NCBI RefSeq assembly: GCF_001575205.1
Contig: NZ_LSRE01000018.1
Span: forward strand, 1 to 64,000
Length of the DNA: 64,000 nucleotides
Source of the DNA: Tsukamurella pseudospumae
GTDB lineage: Bacteria > Actinomycetota > Actinomycetes > Mycobacteriales > Mycobacteriaceae
Direction: 5' to 3'
The notes under the pieces were generated by a model that was not told where the DNA came from, ran no database searches, and saw only the letters and a list, made by a program, of their open reading frames with translations. The translations under genes were made by a program, and so were the position numbers. How positions within the stretch are numbered: position 1 is the first letter of the stretch; the number at the start of each line of letters is the position of its first letter. Positions 37,101 through 44,708 of the stretch are shown here, piece by piece.

Positions 37101-37424
37101 CAGGGCGGCGCGCCAGAAATCCGACGCGTCGAGCAGCTCGAGCAGGACGAAGTAGTGGCCCGCCGACTGCACCTCGGCGCGGAACCGGGTGAGCAGGTGG
37201 GTCTTTCCGGTGCCCGCGTTGCCCGTGATCACCAGGCCGGTGGGGGAGGCGCCGGTGGACGCGACCGCGTCGCCGAGCGCGTCCTCGAGGTCCTCCCAGA
37301 CGTCGGTGTGCAGGCCGTCGACGTGCATGTCCTCCGTCGCCGTGTCCCACACCTCCTCGTAGGTGGGGGCCCAGCTCAGGCGGACGGAGCGCAGCGCGGC
37401 GCGCTGCAGGTCGGACAGTGTCAT
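34101..37424 (-). CDS. Two-domain ATPase: N-terminal AAA and C-terminal HerA/FtsK-like
   Basis: The product is 1107 aa. The N-terminal P-loop is TGNAGTGKTHLLTRF (Lys74) with a Walker B VFAVDQIDTLLAQ near 245. The C-terminal half is HerA-like (DUF87), with Walker A FAGSGSGKTVLIRRL near 725, Walker B ALLVMDEAQQIAPSG near 978, sensor text LVFATQAPKG and NSATHFYGKLNAP. A Pro/Ala linker (about 640-700) joins the halves. HerA-like ATPases form hexamers that move DNA, usually with a nuclease. The nuclease-like gene two positions upstream is the obvious partner. The start overlaps the preceding stop by 4 bp. The long frame upstream of 37424 is shadow coding. The combination of two different P-loop engines in one chain is unusual. 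Confidence 0.8.
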   Translation of the reverse strand: MTLSDLQRAALRSVRLSWAPTYEEVWDTATEDMHVDGLHTDVWEDLEDALGDAVASTGASPTGLVITGNAGTGKTHLLTRFRAEVQSAGHYFVLLELLDASDFWRAALTSLRSSLLRPARDHETQLAQLLWLLSDEAGLSRAHRREFSGDAVPTPEGLDALVAAMSKRRPQVRQYHGVLRALVLLGSPDSRLADLGSAFLDDIEVEETAAERLHWGLPAHGFPAVETVRAISAFMAETAATVFAVDQIDTLLAQSAATLTSPDAAESEVIEQVGHGLMSLRQGLYRTVTVACMLPTAWETLSSRATASVAARFRVVGPLKSLPDGAIARAIVERRLTAAYRAKEFAPPHPTWPVAPEAFASAVHHTPRDLLTKVDAHIRACVSTRSDFELASFDDGAPRTAPAPTVPGPTPEPAVQPALPETTPEEALARIDAQFEALRIRARVGDVATDQAVADKRMSALLEAGLRAWTREDGGDGFQIERGNKQLDGRLRRRLPGRVEDEQHWAFRAIPAPNAVATTNRVQSAATAAGVAAGMDRRKLFLLRSTPWPTSPKASAVIADAVDRGAELLPLDEGDLATLDALSRIIANSPEGLDEWLTARRPAHGLRMFAGLERAAPTVTGARPTTSPRRARGLIPGDAVGRVGGLSSAVADVMFGGPPAPRADAPPEHAPAHAQVQAPEAPGPGAAPSEPGSVPVGTTGDRAPVLLDLAELRKHTAIFAGSGSGKTVLIRRLIEECALRGVSAIVLDPNNDLSRLGEEWPQAPSGWWEGDAERAQRYLAGTEVIVWTPNRESARPLVLQPIPDFAALRTGMDGDDLDAQEAREGFAMAVEACASALEQHVGVGGMRREQQRAILREALDAYGRQVDRSDVRGFADFLREWDSTRSSLGSADKLAPELAENLQAALINNPLLGGRGEAVDPVTLLTPSAGKIARISVISLISLPDETQRQTFVAQLQLALFSWIKRHPAGDRPLGALLVMDEAQQIAPSGSVKPSTESTLLLASQARKYGLGLVFATQAPKGLHDKIVGNSATHFYGKLNAPVQIQAAKDLAAARGGRIDGIGGLGPGDFYLGSGASTVRLHAPMCLSHHAASPPTEDEVLRIARGH

Positions 37425-38131
37425 CGGGTGATCCGTATCGCGTGCAGGGGCCTCCCGCCGAGGTGCAGCGCGGCGGCGCGGTCCTCGGCGGTGAGGGCTT
37501 TGAGATTGTCCTCCGCGACGATGTGCACGCCGGGCTCGGGGTAGAGGTCGCGCAGGGCGTCGTCGAGGTCCGCGCGGGGCAGGTCCGGCAGCGCCGCGCG
37601 CAAGCGGTGCAGCGCCACCCACGCGCCGGGCGCCGCGATCCGCAGGTACGCCGCGCGCACCCGCTCGACGGGGCTTCCTGCCGGGCGGGCGTGGGCGGCA
37701 TCGTCGGACTGCGGAACCGGCGCCGACGGTGCCGCGCCCGGGCCAGACGGTGCCGGGACCGGCTCCGGGGTGCCCGGCCCGGGCATCATGACCTCGCCGA
37801 GCGCGAGCGACTCGCGGCGCAGGTAGCGGCCGATGCCCGCGGCGAACGTGAGCATCGCGCGCAGCTGCGGGGTCGCGCGCGGCGGGGGAGGCGACTCGAG
37901 CAGATCGGCGGCGGCGGCCCAGCCCTTGTCGGTGAGGGAGAGCACGAGCGCCCCCCGGGATCCCTTCTCCACGTCCAGGAGTCCGCGATCGACGAGCCGG
38001 CGGCGTGCGGGCGCCTCGAGGGCGGGTCCGAACTGCTGGAGATCGGGATTGCGGACCGGTTCGACCGCGGCGGCCAGGACCAGCAGCACCGCGGTCTCCG
38101 TGCCGGTGAGACCGGCGATCGACTCGCTCAC
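37421..38131 (-). CDS. Winged-helix-like protein of the HerA operon
   Basis: The product is 236 aa. Residues 1-85 read like a winged helix (TGTETAVLLVLAAA, then RRRLVDRGLLDVEKGSRGAL, ending LTDKGWAAAADLL). A Pro-rich linker (120-150) leads to a second helical domain with ALHRLRAALPDLPRADLDDAL. It could bind DNA as operon regulator or as specificity subunit of the ATPase. It starts at GTG 38131 with GAAGGG upstream, 16 bp after the nuclease gene, and overlaps the ATPase gene by 4 bp. Confidence 0.6.
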   Translation of the reverse strand: MSESIAGLTGTETAVLLVLAAAVEPVRNPDLQQFGPALEAPARRRLVDRGLLDVEKGSRGALVLSLTDKGWAAAADLLESPPPPRATPQLRAMLTFAAGIGRYLRRESLALGEVMMPGPGTPEPVPAPSGPGAAPSAPVPQSDDAAHARPAGSPVERVRAAYLRIAAPGAWVALHRLRAALPDLPRADLDDALRDLYPEPGVHIVAEDNLKALTAEDRAAALHLGGRPLHAIRITR

Positions 38132-38147
38132 CCGACACGCCCTTCTG

Positions 38148-39182
38148 TCATCGCGTTCCCGACAGCACCAATGTACGGATGACGGACATCGACTCGGCGA
38201 GGTCTCCCAAGATCCGGCTGTTCGTCAACCGCAGCACGCGGAACCCGGCGAGCAGGAGGTCCGCGTCGCGGCGCCGGTCGGCCTCGTACTTCTCGACCGA
38301 GCGATGGTCCGGGCCGTCGATCTCGACGACCAACCGGGGCTGCGGGAACAGCAGGTCCACGCGCACGGGCGGGTGCAGCGGACCCAGGTCGACGGCGTAG
38401 TTCCAGTGCCGCGCCGCGGCCCAGTCCACCCGCGCCAGCCCCTGTTCCAGGTACTTCTCCGCCGCGCTCGCCGGGTGCGGCCTGCCGGCGACCGGCGGGT
38501 AGAGCGGGGCGGGCTCGAGGCCCACCGTGTACTGCGTCGGCCAGACGTCCTCGTCGTCGGGGACCGGCGGACCGTCGACGACGGGGAACCGGTCCAGCGG
38601 TGCCGCACCGGGACCGAGCAGCCACACGGCGCAGCCGCCGCGCGCCAGCCACTGCGCGCCGACGGACAGCGCGTCGGCCTGATGCGGGGCGATGAGCCGG
38701 TCGACCACCAGCGCCAGTGCCGCGCGCCCGGCGCCGTAGCCGCGGGTCAGCGCGTACTCGACCGCGCTCCGACGGTCCGCCGCAGGCAGTTCCGTGAACG
38801 CGGCGATCGACTCGGGCCGCAGCGCCGCCGTCGCGAGCGCCCCGAGGGCCGTCCCGAGCCCGGCGGCACCGTCGTGCCGATGACTGAGCGAGCGGACCGC
38901 GAACCGGTCCAGGACGCCGTCGGATTCGGGGGCGCCGTCCGTGCCGTCCGTGCCGTCCGCAGCGGGCAGCCACGCCGGGAACAGCTCGAGCGCGACCGCG
39001 ACGGTCCGCGCGAGCACGTCCTCGATGATCGCGCTGGGCGCGGATCCCAGCGGCTGCGTGAGCCCCGGGAAGACCACGATCGGGTCCTCCGGCCCGCGGC
39101 GCTCGGCAGCGGCCGTCAGTGCGAGCGGGGACGTGGCCCGCAGGCGCGTCACCCCGCCCGAGGGGAGGTCCGAGAGCTGCAC
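38148..39182 (-). CDS. DUF559/Vsr-like nuclease-domain protein
   Basis: The product is 344 aa. The C-terminal 90 residues form a PD-(D/E)xK-type fold of the DUF559/very-short-patch-repair group: VRVDLLFPQPRLVVEIDGPD, then YEADRRRDADLLLAGFRVLR. The Asp of VDLL and the Glu and Asp of VEIDG are in place for metal binding. The N-terminal 240 residues are an unrecognised domain (VTRLRATSPLALTAAAERRG). GTG 39182 is preferred because TAACTT lies seven bases before it and no ribosome site is seen; ATG 39227 is the alternative. First gene of the five-gene operon. Confidence 0.65.
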   Translation of the reverse strand: MQLSDLPSGGVTRLRATSPLALTAAAERRGPEDPIVVFPGLTQPLGSAPSAIIEDVLARTVAVALELFPAWLPAADGTDGTDGAPESDGVLDRFAVRSLSHRHDGAAGLGTALGALATAALRPESIAAFTELPAADRRSAVEYALTRGYGAGRAALALVVDRLIAPHQADALSVGAQWLARGGCAVWLLGPGAAPLDRFPVVDGPPVPDDEDVWPTQYTVGLEPAPLYPPVAGRPHPASAAEKYLEQGLARVDWAAARHWNYAVDLGPLHPPVRVDLLFPQPRLVVEIDGPDHRSVEKYEADRRRDADLLLAGFRVLRLTNSRILGDLAESMSVIRTLVLSGTR

Positions 39183-39189
39183 GTCTTGG

Positions 39190-39195
39190 AAGTTA
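39190..39195 (-). promoter_or_regulatory. -10 box of the nuclease/HerA operon (leaderless)
   Basis: The minus strand reads TAACTT, then seven bases, then GTG 39182. It is weaker than the other leaderless promoters in the window, so expression may be low. Confidence 0.4.
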
Positions 39196-39270
39196 CGGCA
39201 TGCCCGTCGCGGCACATAGCACGTCATCCGGTCGAACGACACGGTCTGCGCCCGCGCGAGGGTCCTCCGG

Positions 39271-39400
39271 GTGCGCCGGCGCGTTTCGGGTGCGGATGGC
39301 TTCCCGCAACCGTTTCGCCCGGTCGCACCCTGCGTGCCGGGTGCGCTGGCGCATTTCGGGTGCGGATGGCTTCCCGCACCCGTTCTGCCCGGTGCGGGCA
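39271..39400. repeat. 70-bp hairpin repeat, two tandem units (copy A)
   Basis: Two units with an exact 70-bp period (39271 and 39341) share GGCGCATTTCGGGTGCGGAT-type text and GGCTTCCCGCACCCG with few differences. Each contains a stem CGGGTGCGG / CCGCACCCG around eight bases. The same repeat, inverted and with the same period, occurs at 43341-43450. The 39196-39619 interval otherwise holds only the rplN promoter and leader. Confidence 0.75.
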
Positions 39401-39488
39401 GTGGCCGGCCCCATCGCGACCGCGTGGGGTGGCGGCGGCGCACCGTCGGACCTGGGGGACAGGGGGCCGAGGGACTGACCGGGCGTGA

Positions 39489-39519
39489 TTCGACAGCGAC
39501 CTGCGGTTTCCTCTATCAT
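39489..39519 (+). promoter_or_regulatory. Promoter of the rplN segment
   Basis: TTCGAC and TATCAT are separated by 19 bp, and GGTTGCCTGC follows. About three quarters of the surrounding 48 bases match the rpsH promoter at 48967. The leader is roughly 95 nt and ends with GAGGAGAC before GTG 39620. Confidence 0.6.
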
Positions 39520-39619
39520 GGACCGGTTGCCTGCGGCCTCGTGTCACAGGTGGCGGACCGCGCGTGTTCGGGTCGGTAATCCGGCGCGCATGAAAATCCA
39601 GGTCTGAGGAGACTCTCTA

Positions 39620-39988
39620 GTGATTCAGCAGGAATCGCGAGTGCGGGTCGCCGACAACACGGGTGCTAAGGAAATCCTCTGCATCCGCGTGCTCGGTGGA
39701 AGCTCGCGCCGCTATGCCGGCATCGGTGACATCATCGTTGCCACTGTCAAGGACGCCATCCCCGGCGGCAACGTCAAGCGTGGCGAGGTCGTCAAGGCCG
39801 TGATCGTGCGCACCTCCAAGGAGCGCCGCCGTCCGGACGGCTCGTACATCAAGTTCGACGAGAACGCCGCTGTCATCATCAAGAACGACAACGATCCTCG
39901 TGGCACCCGCATCTTCGGCCCGGTCGGCCGCGAGCTGCGCGACAAGAAGTTCATGAAGATCGTTTCGCTGGCCCCGGAGGTGCTCTGA
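39620..39988 (+). CDS. rplN: 50S ribosomal protein L14
   Basis: The product is 122 aa. L14 forms an inter-subunit bridge and is the docking point of Rsf[20 protein letters not shown] and [20 protein letters not shown] are diagnostic. Start is GTG 39620. It opens the first half of the spc operon. Confidence 0.98.
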   Translation: MIQQESRVRVADNTGAKEILCIRVLGGSSRRYAGIGDIIVATVKDAIPGGNVKRGEVVKAVIVRTSKERRRPDGSYIKFDENAAVIIKNDNDPRGTRIFGPVGRELRDKKFMKIVSLAPEVL

Positions 39989-39989
39989 C

Positions 39990-40295
39990 ATGAAGGTGCA
40001 CAAGGGCGACACCGTCATCGTGGTCTCGGGACCCGACAAGGGCGCGAAGGGCAAGGTCGTCGAGTCCTTCCCGCAGGCTGACAAGGTCCTCGTCGAGGGC
40101 GTCAACCGGATCAAGAAGCACACCAGCACGTCCGCCACCGCGCAGGGCGGGATCGAGGTCCGTGAGGCCCCGATCCACGTCTCCAACGTGATGGTCGTCG
40201 ACTCGGACGGCAACCCCACCCGCGTGGGCTACCGGACCGACGAGGAGACCGGCAAGCGCGTGCGGATCTCCCGCAAGAACGGGAAGGACATCTGA
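39990..40295 (+). CDS. rplX: 50S ribosomal protein L24
   Basis: The product is 101 aa, an early-assembly protein. The KOW motif reads [20 protein letters not shown]. One base separates it from rplN and one from rplE. Confidence 0.98.
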   Translation: MKVHKGDTVIVVSGPDKGAKGKVVESFPQADKVLVEGVNRIKKHTSTSATAQGGIEVREAPIHVSNVMVVDSDGNPTRVGYRTDEETGKRVRISRKNGKDI

Positions 40296-40296
40296 G

Positions 40297-40860
40297 ATGA
40301 CCACCTCTGAGAAGACCCAGCCGCGCCTGAAGGCGCGCTACCGCGCCGAGATCAAGGACGCGCTCAACAGCGAGTTCGACTACGCCAACGTGATGCAGAT
40401 CCCCGGCGTCGTCAAGGTGGTCGTGAACATGGGCGTCGGCGACGCCGCCCGCGACGCCAAGCTCATCAACGGCGCCGTCAAGGACCTCGAGCTGATCACC
40501 GGCCAGAAGCCGGAGATCCGCAAGGCCCGCAAGTCCATCGCGCAGTTCAAGCTGCGTGAGGGCATGCCCATCGGCGCGCGCGTCACCCTCCGTGGCGACC
40601 GCATGTGGGAGTTCCTCGATCGCCTCACCTCGATCGCGCTGCCCCGTATCCGCGACTTCCGCGGCCTCAACGGCAACCAGTTCGACGGCAACGGCAACTA
40701 CACGTTCGGCCTGAACGAGCAGTCGATGTTCCACGAGATCGACGTGGACTCCATCGACCGCCCGCGCGGCATGGACATCACCGTCGTCACCACTGCCACC
40801 AACAATGAGGAAGGCCGCGCACTGCTCAAGCACCTCGGCTTCCCCTTCAAGGAGAACTGA
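40297..40860 (+). CDS. rplE: 50S ribosomal protein L5
   Basis: The product is 187 aa. It binds 5S rRNA and contacts the P-site t[22 protein letters not shown] and [17 protein letters not shown] are invariant-type segments. Tight spacing to its neighbours indicates one transcript. Confidence 0.98.
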   Translation: MTTSEKTQPRLKARYRAEIKDALNSEFDYANVMQIPGVVKVVVNMGVGDAARDAKLINGAVKDLELITGQKPEIRKARKSIAQFKLREGMPIGARVTLRGDRMWEFLDRLTSIALPRIRDFRGLNGNQFDGNGNYTFGLNEQSMFHEIDVDSIDRPRGMDITVVTTATNNEEGRALLKHLGFPFKEN

Positions 40861-40863
40861 GCC

Positions 40864-41049
40864 ATGGCAAAGAAGGCGCTGGTCAACAAGGCCAACAAGA
40901 AGCCGAAGTTCGCCGTCCGCGCGTACACCCGTTGCAACAAGTGCGGCCGCCCGCACTCGGTGTTCCGCAAGTTCGGCCTCTGCCGTGTGTGCCTGCGCGA
41001 GATGGCGCACGCCGGCGAGCTCCCCGGTGTGCACAAGAGCAGCTGGTGA
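40864..41049 (+). CDS. rpsN: 30S ribosomal protein S14, zinc-binding type
   Basis: The product is 61 aa. This is the short C+ form with two CxxC pairs, [14 protein letters not shown] and [12 protein letters not shown], holding one zinc. It lies in the small-subunit head near S3 and S10. The zinc form implies that a zinc-free paralogue may exist elsewhere. It ends this segment; rpsH, its usual neighbour, is 8.2 kb downstream. Confidence 0.98.
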   Translation: MAKKALVNKANKKPKFAVRAYTRCNKCGRPHSVFRKFGLCRVCLREMAHAGELPGVHKSSW

Positions 41050-41104
41050 GTGATCCCCGGGTCTGACCCGGGACACCGTCCGGCCTCACCGGACACAGAC
41101 AAAA

Positions 41105-41148
41105 CGGGCGCGCATCCCTTCGGGGATGCGCGCCCGCTGTCGTTTTTT
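41105..41148 (+). terminator. Rho-independent terminator after rpsN
   Basis: A perfect 14-bp stem (CGGGCGCGCATCCC and its complement) with a TTCG tetraloop is followed after six bases by TTTTTT. It is the strongest terminator in the window. Confidence 0.95.
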
Positions 41149-41205
41149 CGAGCGTTCTCCATCACGAAACGCCGTTCGGATTCACAGAGTTACCCGTCCG
41201 TTAAC

Positions 41206-41211
41206 TATGCT
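41206..41211 (+). promoter_or_regulatory. -10 box of the PAP2-type gene
   Basis: TATGCT lies eight bases before ATG 41220. TTCACA at 41181 is 19 bases upstream and may be the -35 box. The transcript would have a leader of at most two or three bases. Confidence 0.5.
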
Positions 41212-41219
41212 GTCATCTC

Positions 41220-42560
41220 ATGTTGGTGCGTGCAGACTTCGCGCTCCCGCGGGGTCCACGCGGGGAGCGCTCCCGCCGCGGCTGGGGGAAGAGGCAATGG
41301 ACCTGGGCGGTGCTCGCCGTCGTCGCGTTCGTCCTGGTGATCCAGGCCGCGGCGATGTACTACGGGCTCCGCGGCCCGGTGCACGGCCTCGTCTCCGACT
41401 TCGTCGGCCGTCCCGTCACCGGTGAGGTGAAGGTCGCCGCCCTCGCACTGGCCCTGATGTGCATGCCCGCGCGGCTGCGGCTGCCCTTCGTCGGCGTCGT
41501 GGCCGGGGTCGAGGTGCTGTTCAACGGCGAGCGCTTGCTGGCCGGGTCGCCGCTGCACTTCGGCAACGGCGTGATGTGGGGGCTCCTCGCGCTCACCGTC
41601 TACGCCGGCACCCGCCTGACCGGCTCGGAGCGGGCCGCGGCGCTCAAGGCCGCCGGCGTCGCCGCGATCCTCATCGCTGCGAACGCCGTCTCCGCCGTCT
41701 GGCTGGGCCTGACGATGCAGGCGCTGCCCGATGTCGCCGACCACTTCGTCGAGGTCGCCGACCGCGCGCTCGGCAGCCCGTCGTGGGTGATGGGGCGGCT
41801 CGTGCACGAGCACGGCTGGTACCTGTGGCTGATCACGAAGGTCTACACCTACCTGCCCGTCGGGGCGGCCGTGGTCGCCTACTTCCAGCTGCGGCGCAGC
41901 TCCACCGAGGGCTTCCCGCGGCACCACATCGTGAAGTCCTTCATCCTGATCGGCGCCATCGGCCCGGTCGTCTACTTCCTGTTCCCGGTCGTCGGACCGG
42001 CGTACGCCTTCGGCAACGAGGTCGCCGGCGCGGGCTGGATGAACGTCTGGCCGCACGTGGTGCCCACGTCGCTCGAGCCCGTCTCGGCGTACTTCAGCCA
42101 GCAGGCGCCCCGTAACTGCATGCCCAGCCTGCACACCGCCTGGGCCACCGCGATCCTCGTGCACGCCCTGCGCGGGCCGCGCCTGCTCAAGATGTTCGGC
42201 GTCGTCTGGTGGGTGTGCACGATCTCGGCGACCCTGGGCCTCGGCGCCCACTACGGCGTCGACCTCGTGGCCGGCCTCGTCTTCGCCCTCACCCTCGAGG
42301 CCGCGATGATCCGCCCCGAGGACGGCTGGCACCCCCGCCGCATCGTCACCGTCGTGGGCGGGACGGTGGCCTTCGCCGCGATCCTGCTGGCCATCCGGTA
42401 CCTCAGCGTCCCCATGGCGCAGAGCGGCCATCTCGCCGCCGTGGCACTGCTCGGTGTCGTGGGCGTCATGGTGGTCGCCTACGCGCGGATCGCGCGGCCC
42501 CCGTCGCTCGACGATGCCGCCACGTCACCTCCGGTGGGGCAGCAGGCGCTCGCGGCCTGA
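41220..42560 (+). CDS. PAP2-superfamily membrane enzyme (inositol phosphorylceramide synthase-like)
   Basis: The product is 446 aa with at least eight hydrophobic segments. The lipid-phosphatase motifs are NCMPSLHTAWATA (His as acid) and LGAHYGVDLVAGL (His nucleophile and Asp). Members dephosphorylate polyprenyl- or phosphatidyl-phosphates, or transfer phospho-head groups. In mycobacteria this AUR1-like type is linked to cell-envelope lipids, but the reaction here is not determined. N-terminal 25 residues are basic and cytosolic. The start ATG is supported by the promoter eight bases upstream. Confidence 0.75.
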   Translation: MLVRADFALPRGPRGERSRRGWGKRQWTWAVLAVVAFVLVIQAAAMYYGLRGPVHGLVSDFVGRPVTGEVKVAALALALMCMPARLRLPFVGVVAGVEVLFNGERLLAGSPLHFGNGVMWGLLALTVYAGTRLTGSERAAALKAAGVAAILIAANAVSAVWLGLTMQALPDVADHFVEVADRALGSPSWVMGRLVHEHGWYLWLITKVYTYLPVGAAVVAYFQLRRSSTEGFPRHHIVKSFILIGAIGPVVYFLFPVVGPAYAFGNEVAGAGWMNVWPHVVPTSLEPVSAYFSQQAPRNCMPSLHTAWATAILVHALRGPRLLKMFGVVWWVCTISATLGLGAHYGVDLVAGLVFALTLEAAMIRPEDGWHPRRIVTVVGGTVAFAAILLAIRYLSVPMAQSGHLAAVALLGVVGVMVVAYARIARPPSLDDAATSPPVGQQALAA

Positions 42561-42564
42561 CGGC

Positions 42565-42570
42565 TACGCT
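42565..42570 (+). promoter_or_regulatory. -10 box of the gene at 42576 (leaderless)
   Basis: TACGCT is followed by gtccg and ATG 42576, a five-base spacing. It begins four bases after the stop of the PAP2 gene, so this gene may have its own transcript. Confidence 0.5.
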
Positions 42571-42575
42571 GTCCG

Positions 42576-43316
42576 ATGTGGGTGATTCCGATGCGTAGCG
42601 CGATCGCGGTGGCGCTCGGCGTCGCCGCCGTCGGATTGATCGCCACGCGGTTCATCGGGCCGATCGGGATGCTGTTCCTGGCCGGCGGCCTGATCGTCGC
42701 AATGGTCGTACTCCTCGCCGGCCCCGGCGACGCGGCGGCGGTGCGCCGGCCCGACCCGCTGCGGTTCGTCGACGCCCCTGCGCCGCAGCGGCCGCGGGCG
42801 CAGCCGAAGGCGACCCCGGCGCCGTCGGGCAGGGCGCTGTGGGAGCGTGCGACGGGCCGTCACGACGAGGTGCTGTCCGAGTACGCGGGCTACGAGCTCG
42901 ATCCGGAGATGCTGCTCCGTTTCCCGGCGATGTGGGACCTCAGCTCGCCGAAGGTCATCGCCTTCCACGACGCCCTCGAGCACGCGGGCGCCCTGCGCAC
43001 CGACGAATACCCCGGCGAGGGGTCCGCCGCGGAGTACGCCGACGCCGTCACCGACCTGCGCACCACCTGGTACGCCGCCGACCGGCACGCCCGCAGCACC
43101 GGCACCACCGGGCTGCCCGCCGAGGACGCGCGCGACCTCGACCGTGGGCTCAAGCTCTACCGTCACGCTTCGTCCAGCACCGCCGCAGAGCGGGCGGCGT
43201 ACCTGAACCAGGTGGTGAGCACCGTCGACCGGCTGGTCGATCGGGGCGTCCTGCCCGCGCCGCCGCGGTTCCGCGCCGAGCTGGAGGCAGAGGCCCGCAA
43301 GGCCATCGAGAGCTGA
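42576..43316 (+). CDS. Membrane-anchored protein of unknown function
   Basis: The product is 246 aa. Two hydrophobic segments near residues 6-50 form a hairpin anchor, followed by a Pro/Ala linker and a helical cytosolic domain (about 85-246) with LWERATGRHDEVLSEYAGYE and RFPAMWDLSSPKVIAFHDAL. Similar actinobacterial proteins are annotated only as hypothetical. No catalytic motif is seen. Confidence 0.6.
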   Translation: MWVIPMRSAIAVALGVAAVGLIATRFIGPIGMLFLAGGLIVAMVVLLAGPGDAAAVRRPDPLRFVDAPAPQRPRAQPKATPAPSGRALWERATGRHDEVLSEYAGYELDPEMLLRFPAMWDLSSPKVIAFHDALEHAGALRTDEYPGEGSAAEYADAVTDLRTTWYAADRHARSTGTTGLPAEDARDLDRGLKLYRHASSSTAAERAAYLNQVVSTVDRLVDRGVLPAPPRFRAELEAEARKAIES

Positions 43317-43340
43317 TCGGAACCGATCGCCGCGCGCAGA

Positions 43341-43450
43341 ACGGGTGCGCGAGGTCATCCGCACCTGAAATGCGCCAGCGCCCCCGGCGTGCAGGGTGCG
43401 GCTGCGCGAAACGGGTGCGGGAAGCCGTTCGCACCCGTAATGCGCGGTGG
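43341..43450. repeat. 70-bp hairpin repeat, two units (copy B, inverted relative to copy A)
   Basis: ACGGGTGCG recurs at 43341 and 43411, again with a period of exactly 70 bp. The text GAAATGCGCCAGCGC is the complement of that in copy A. Each unit has a CGGGTGCG / CGCACC(C)G stem. It occupies most of the gap between 43317 and 43513. Confidence 0.75.
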
Positions 43451-43501
43451 TCCGCGGCGCGCGCTGCCGCGCGCCGCAACACTCCCGTGACAATTGTTGC
43501 C

Positions 43502-43507
43502 TATGGT
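43502..43507 (+). promoter_or_regulatory. -10 box of the glycoside hydrolase gene (leaderless)
   Basis: TATGGT is followed by gtcagt (six bases) and GTG 43514. Confidence 0.6.
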
Positions 43508-43513
43508 GTCAGT

Positions 43514-44692
43514 GTGACTGTTGTGACTCGACGGGTGCTGCTGGGTGCGGCCGCCGCTGCGGTGCCGGCCGCGATGATCGCGGCGCGTGCCGCCGCCGAC
43601 CCTGGCTCCGGACCGGGGGCGGGCGGCACCGTTGGGCCGACGACGCCGGGCGCCCCCGCCGGGCCCACCACCCGCTGGACCCCCGAACGCGCGCAGCAGT
43701 GGCGCGCGCAGAACCCCTGGATGGTCGGCGCGAACTACATCAACGCCAACGCCGGGAACCAGTTCGAGATGTTCCAGGCGCAGACCTTCGACCCGGTGCG
43801 GATGAACCTCGAGCTCAGCTGGGCCAAGGGGCTCGGCATGACCACGATGCGCGTGTTCCTGCAGGACCAGCTGTGGACCGCCGACCCGACCGGCTTCGTG
43901 CGGCGCCTCGACCAGTTCCTCACCGTCGCGAACACCAACGGCATCAAGGTCATGTTCGTGCTGTTCGACTCGTGCTGGGATCCGAACCCGAAGCCGGGCG
44001 TCCAGCGCGAGCCCACGCCCGGCGTGCACAACTCGACCTGGGTGCAGAGCCCGGGCGCCGCGGGCCTGACCAACCCCGACACCAGCACGCTGCGGGCCTA
44101 CGCGACCGGCGTGGTCAAGGCCTTCGCGAACGATCCGCGCGTGATCGCGTGGGACGTGTGGAACGAGCCGGAGAACCTCGCCGACTCCTACCCGCTGAGC
44201 CCGCCGGACAAGGTGGCCCGCGTCGCGCAGCTGCTCCCGAAGGCCTTCGAGTGGGCCCGCGCCGGCGCCCCGACGCAGCCGCTGACCTCCGGCGTCTGGG
44301 CCGACACCCGCCCCGAGATCCGCGCGATCCAGCTCGCCCAGTCGGACGTCATCAGCTTCCACAGCTACGACCCGCCGGAGAAGTTCCGTGCCATGGCCGC
44401 CGACCTCGCGAAGCAGGGCCGGCCGATGCTGCTCACCGAGTACATGGCCCGCCCGCAGGGCAGCACGATCGAGACGATCCTGCCGATCTGCAAGGAGCTC
44501 GGCATCGACGCCTACCAGTGGGGCTTCGTGGCGGGCCGCAGCCAGACCTACTACCCGTGGGACTCGTGGAAGCAGCCCTACGTCGGGGCGCGGCAGCCCG
44601 CGCAGTGGTTCCACGACCTGCTCTGGCCCGACGGTCGTGCCTACCGCGAGTCCGAGGTGTCGACGGTGCGCCGCCTCACGGCCCGCACCTGA
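43514..44692 (+). CDS. Secreted clan GH-A glycoside hydrolase (GH5-like)
   Basis: The product is 392 aa. The N-terminus VTRRVLLGAAAAAVPAAMI is a Tat-type signal (twin Arg, then hydrophobic), so the enzyme is exported folded. The beta/alpha-barrel shows the acid/base Glu in IAWDVWNEPENLAD and the nucleophile Glu in PMLLTEYMARPQG, placing it in clan GH-A. Homologues are called cellulase or 1,4-beta-xylanase; the true substrate is open. The frame is open further upstream, but that part belongs to the preceding gene region; GTG 43514 is fixed by the leaderless promoter. Confidence 0.78.
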   Translation: MTVVTRRVLLGAAAAAVPAAMIAARAAADPGSGPGAGGTVGPTTPGAPAGPTTRWTPERAQQWRAQNPWMVGANYINANAGNQFEMFQAQTFDPVRMNLELSWAKGLGMTTMRVFLQDQLWTADPTGFVRRLDQFLTVANTNGIKVMFVLFDSCWDPNPKPGVQREPTPGVHNSTWVQSPGAAGLTNPDTSTLRAYATGVVKAFANDPRVIAWDVWNEPENLADSYPLSPPDKVARVAQLLPKAFEWARAGAPTQPLTSGVWADTRPEIRAIQLAQSDVISFHSYDPPEKFRAMAADLAKQGRPMLLTEYMARPQGSTIETILPICKELGIDAYQWGFVAGRSQTYYPWDSWKQPYVGARQPAQWFHDLLWPDGRAYRESEVSTVRRLTART

Positions 44693-44708
44693 CCGGCGCG
44701 GATCCGGC

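Noticed and set aside
34101-38138. A 1345-aa version of the HerA-like ATPase
   Set aside because: The extra N-terminal 238 residues overlap the winged-helix gene; ATG 37424 with a 4-bp overlap is the natural start.
42839-43513. A fusion of the gene at 42576 to the glycoside hydrolase
   Set aside because: The joined frame passes through the 70-bp repeats; the hydrolase has a clear Tat signal and promoter at 43502-43514.
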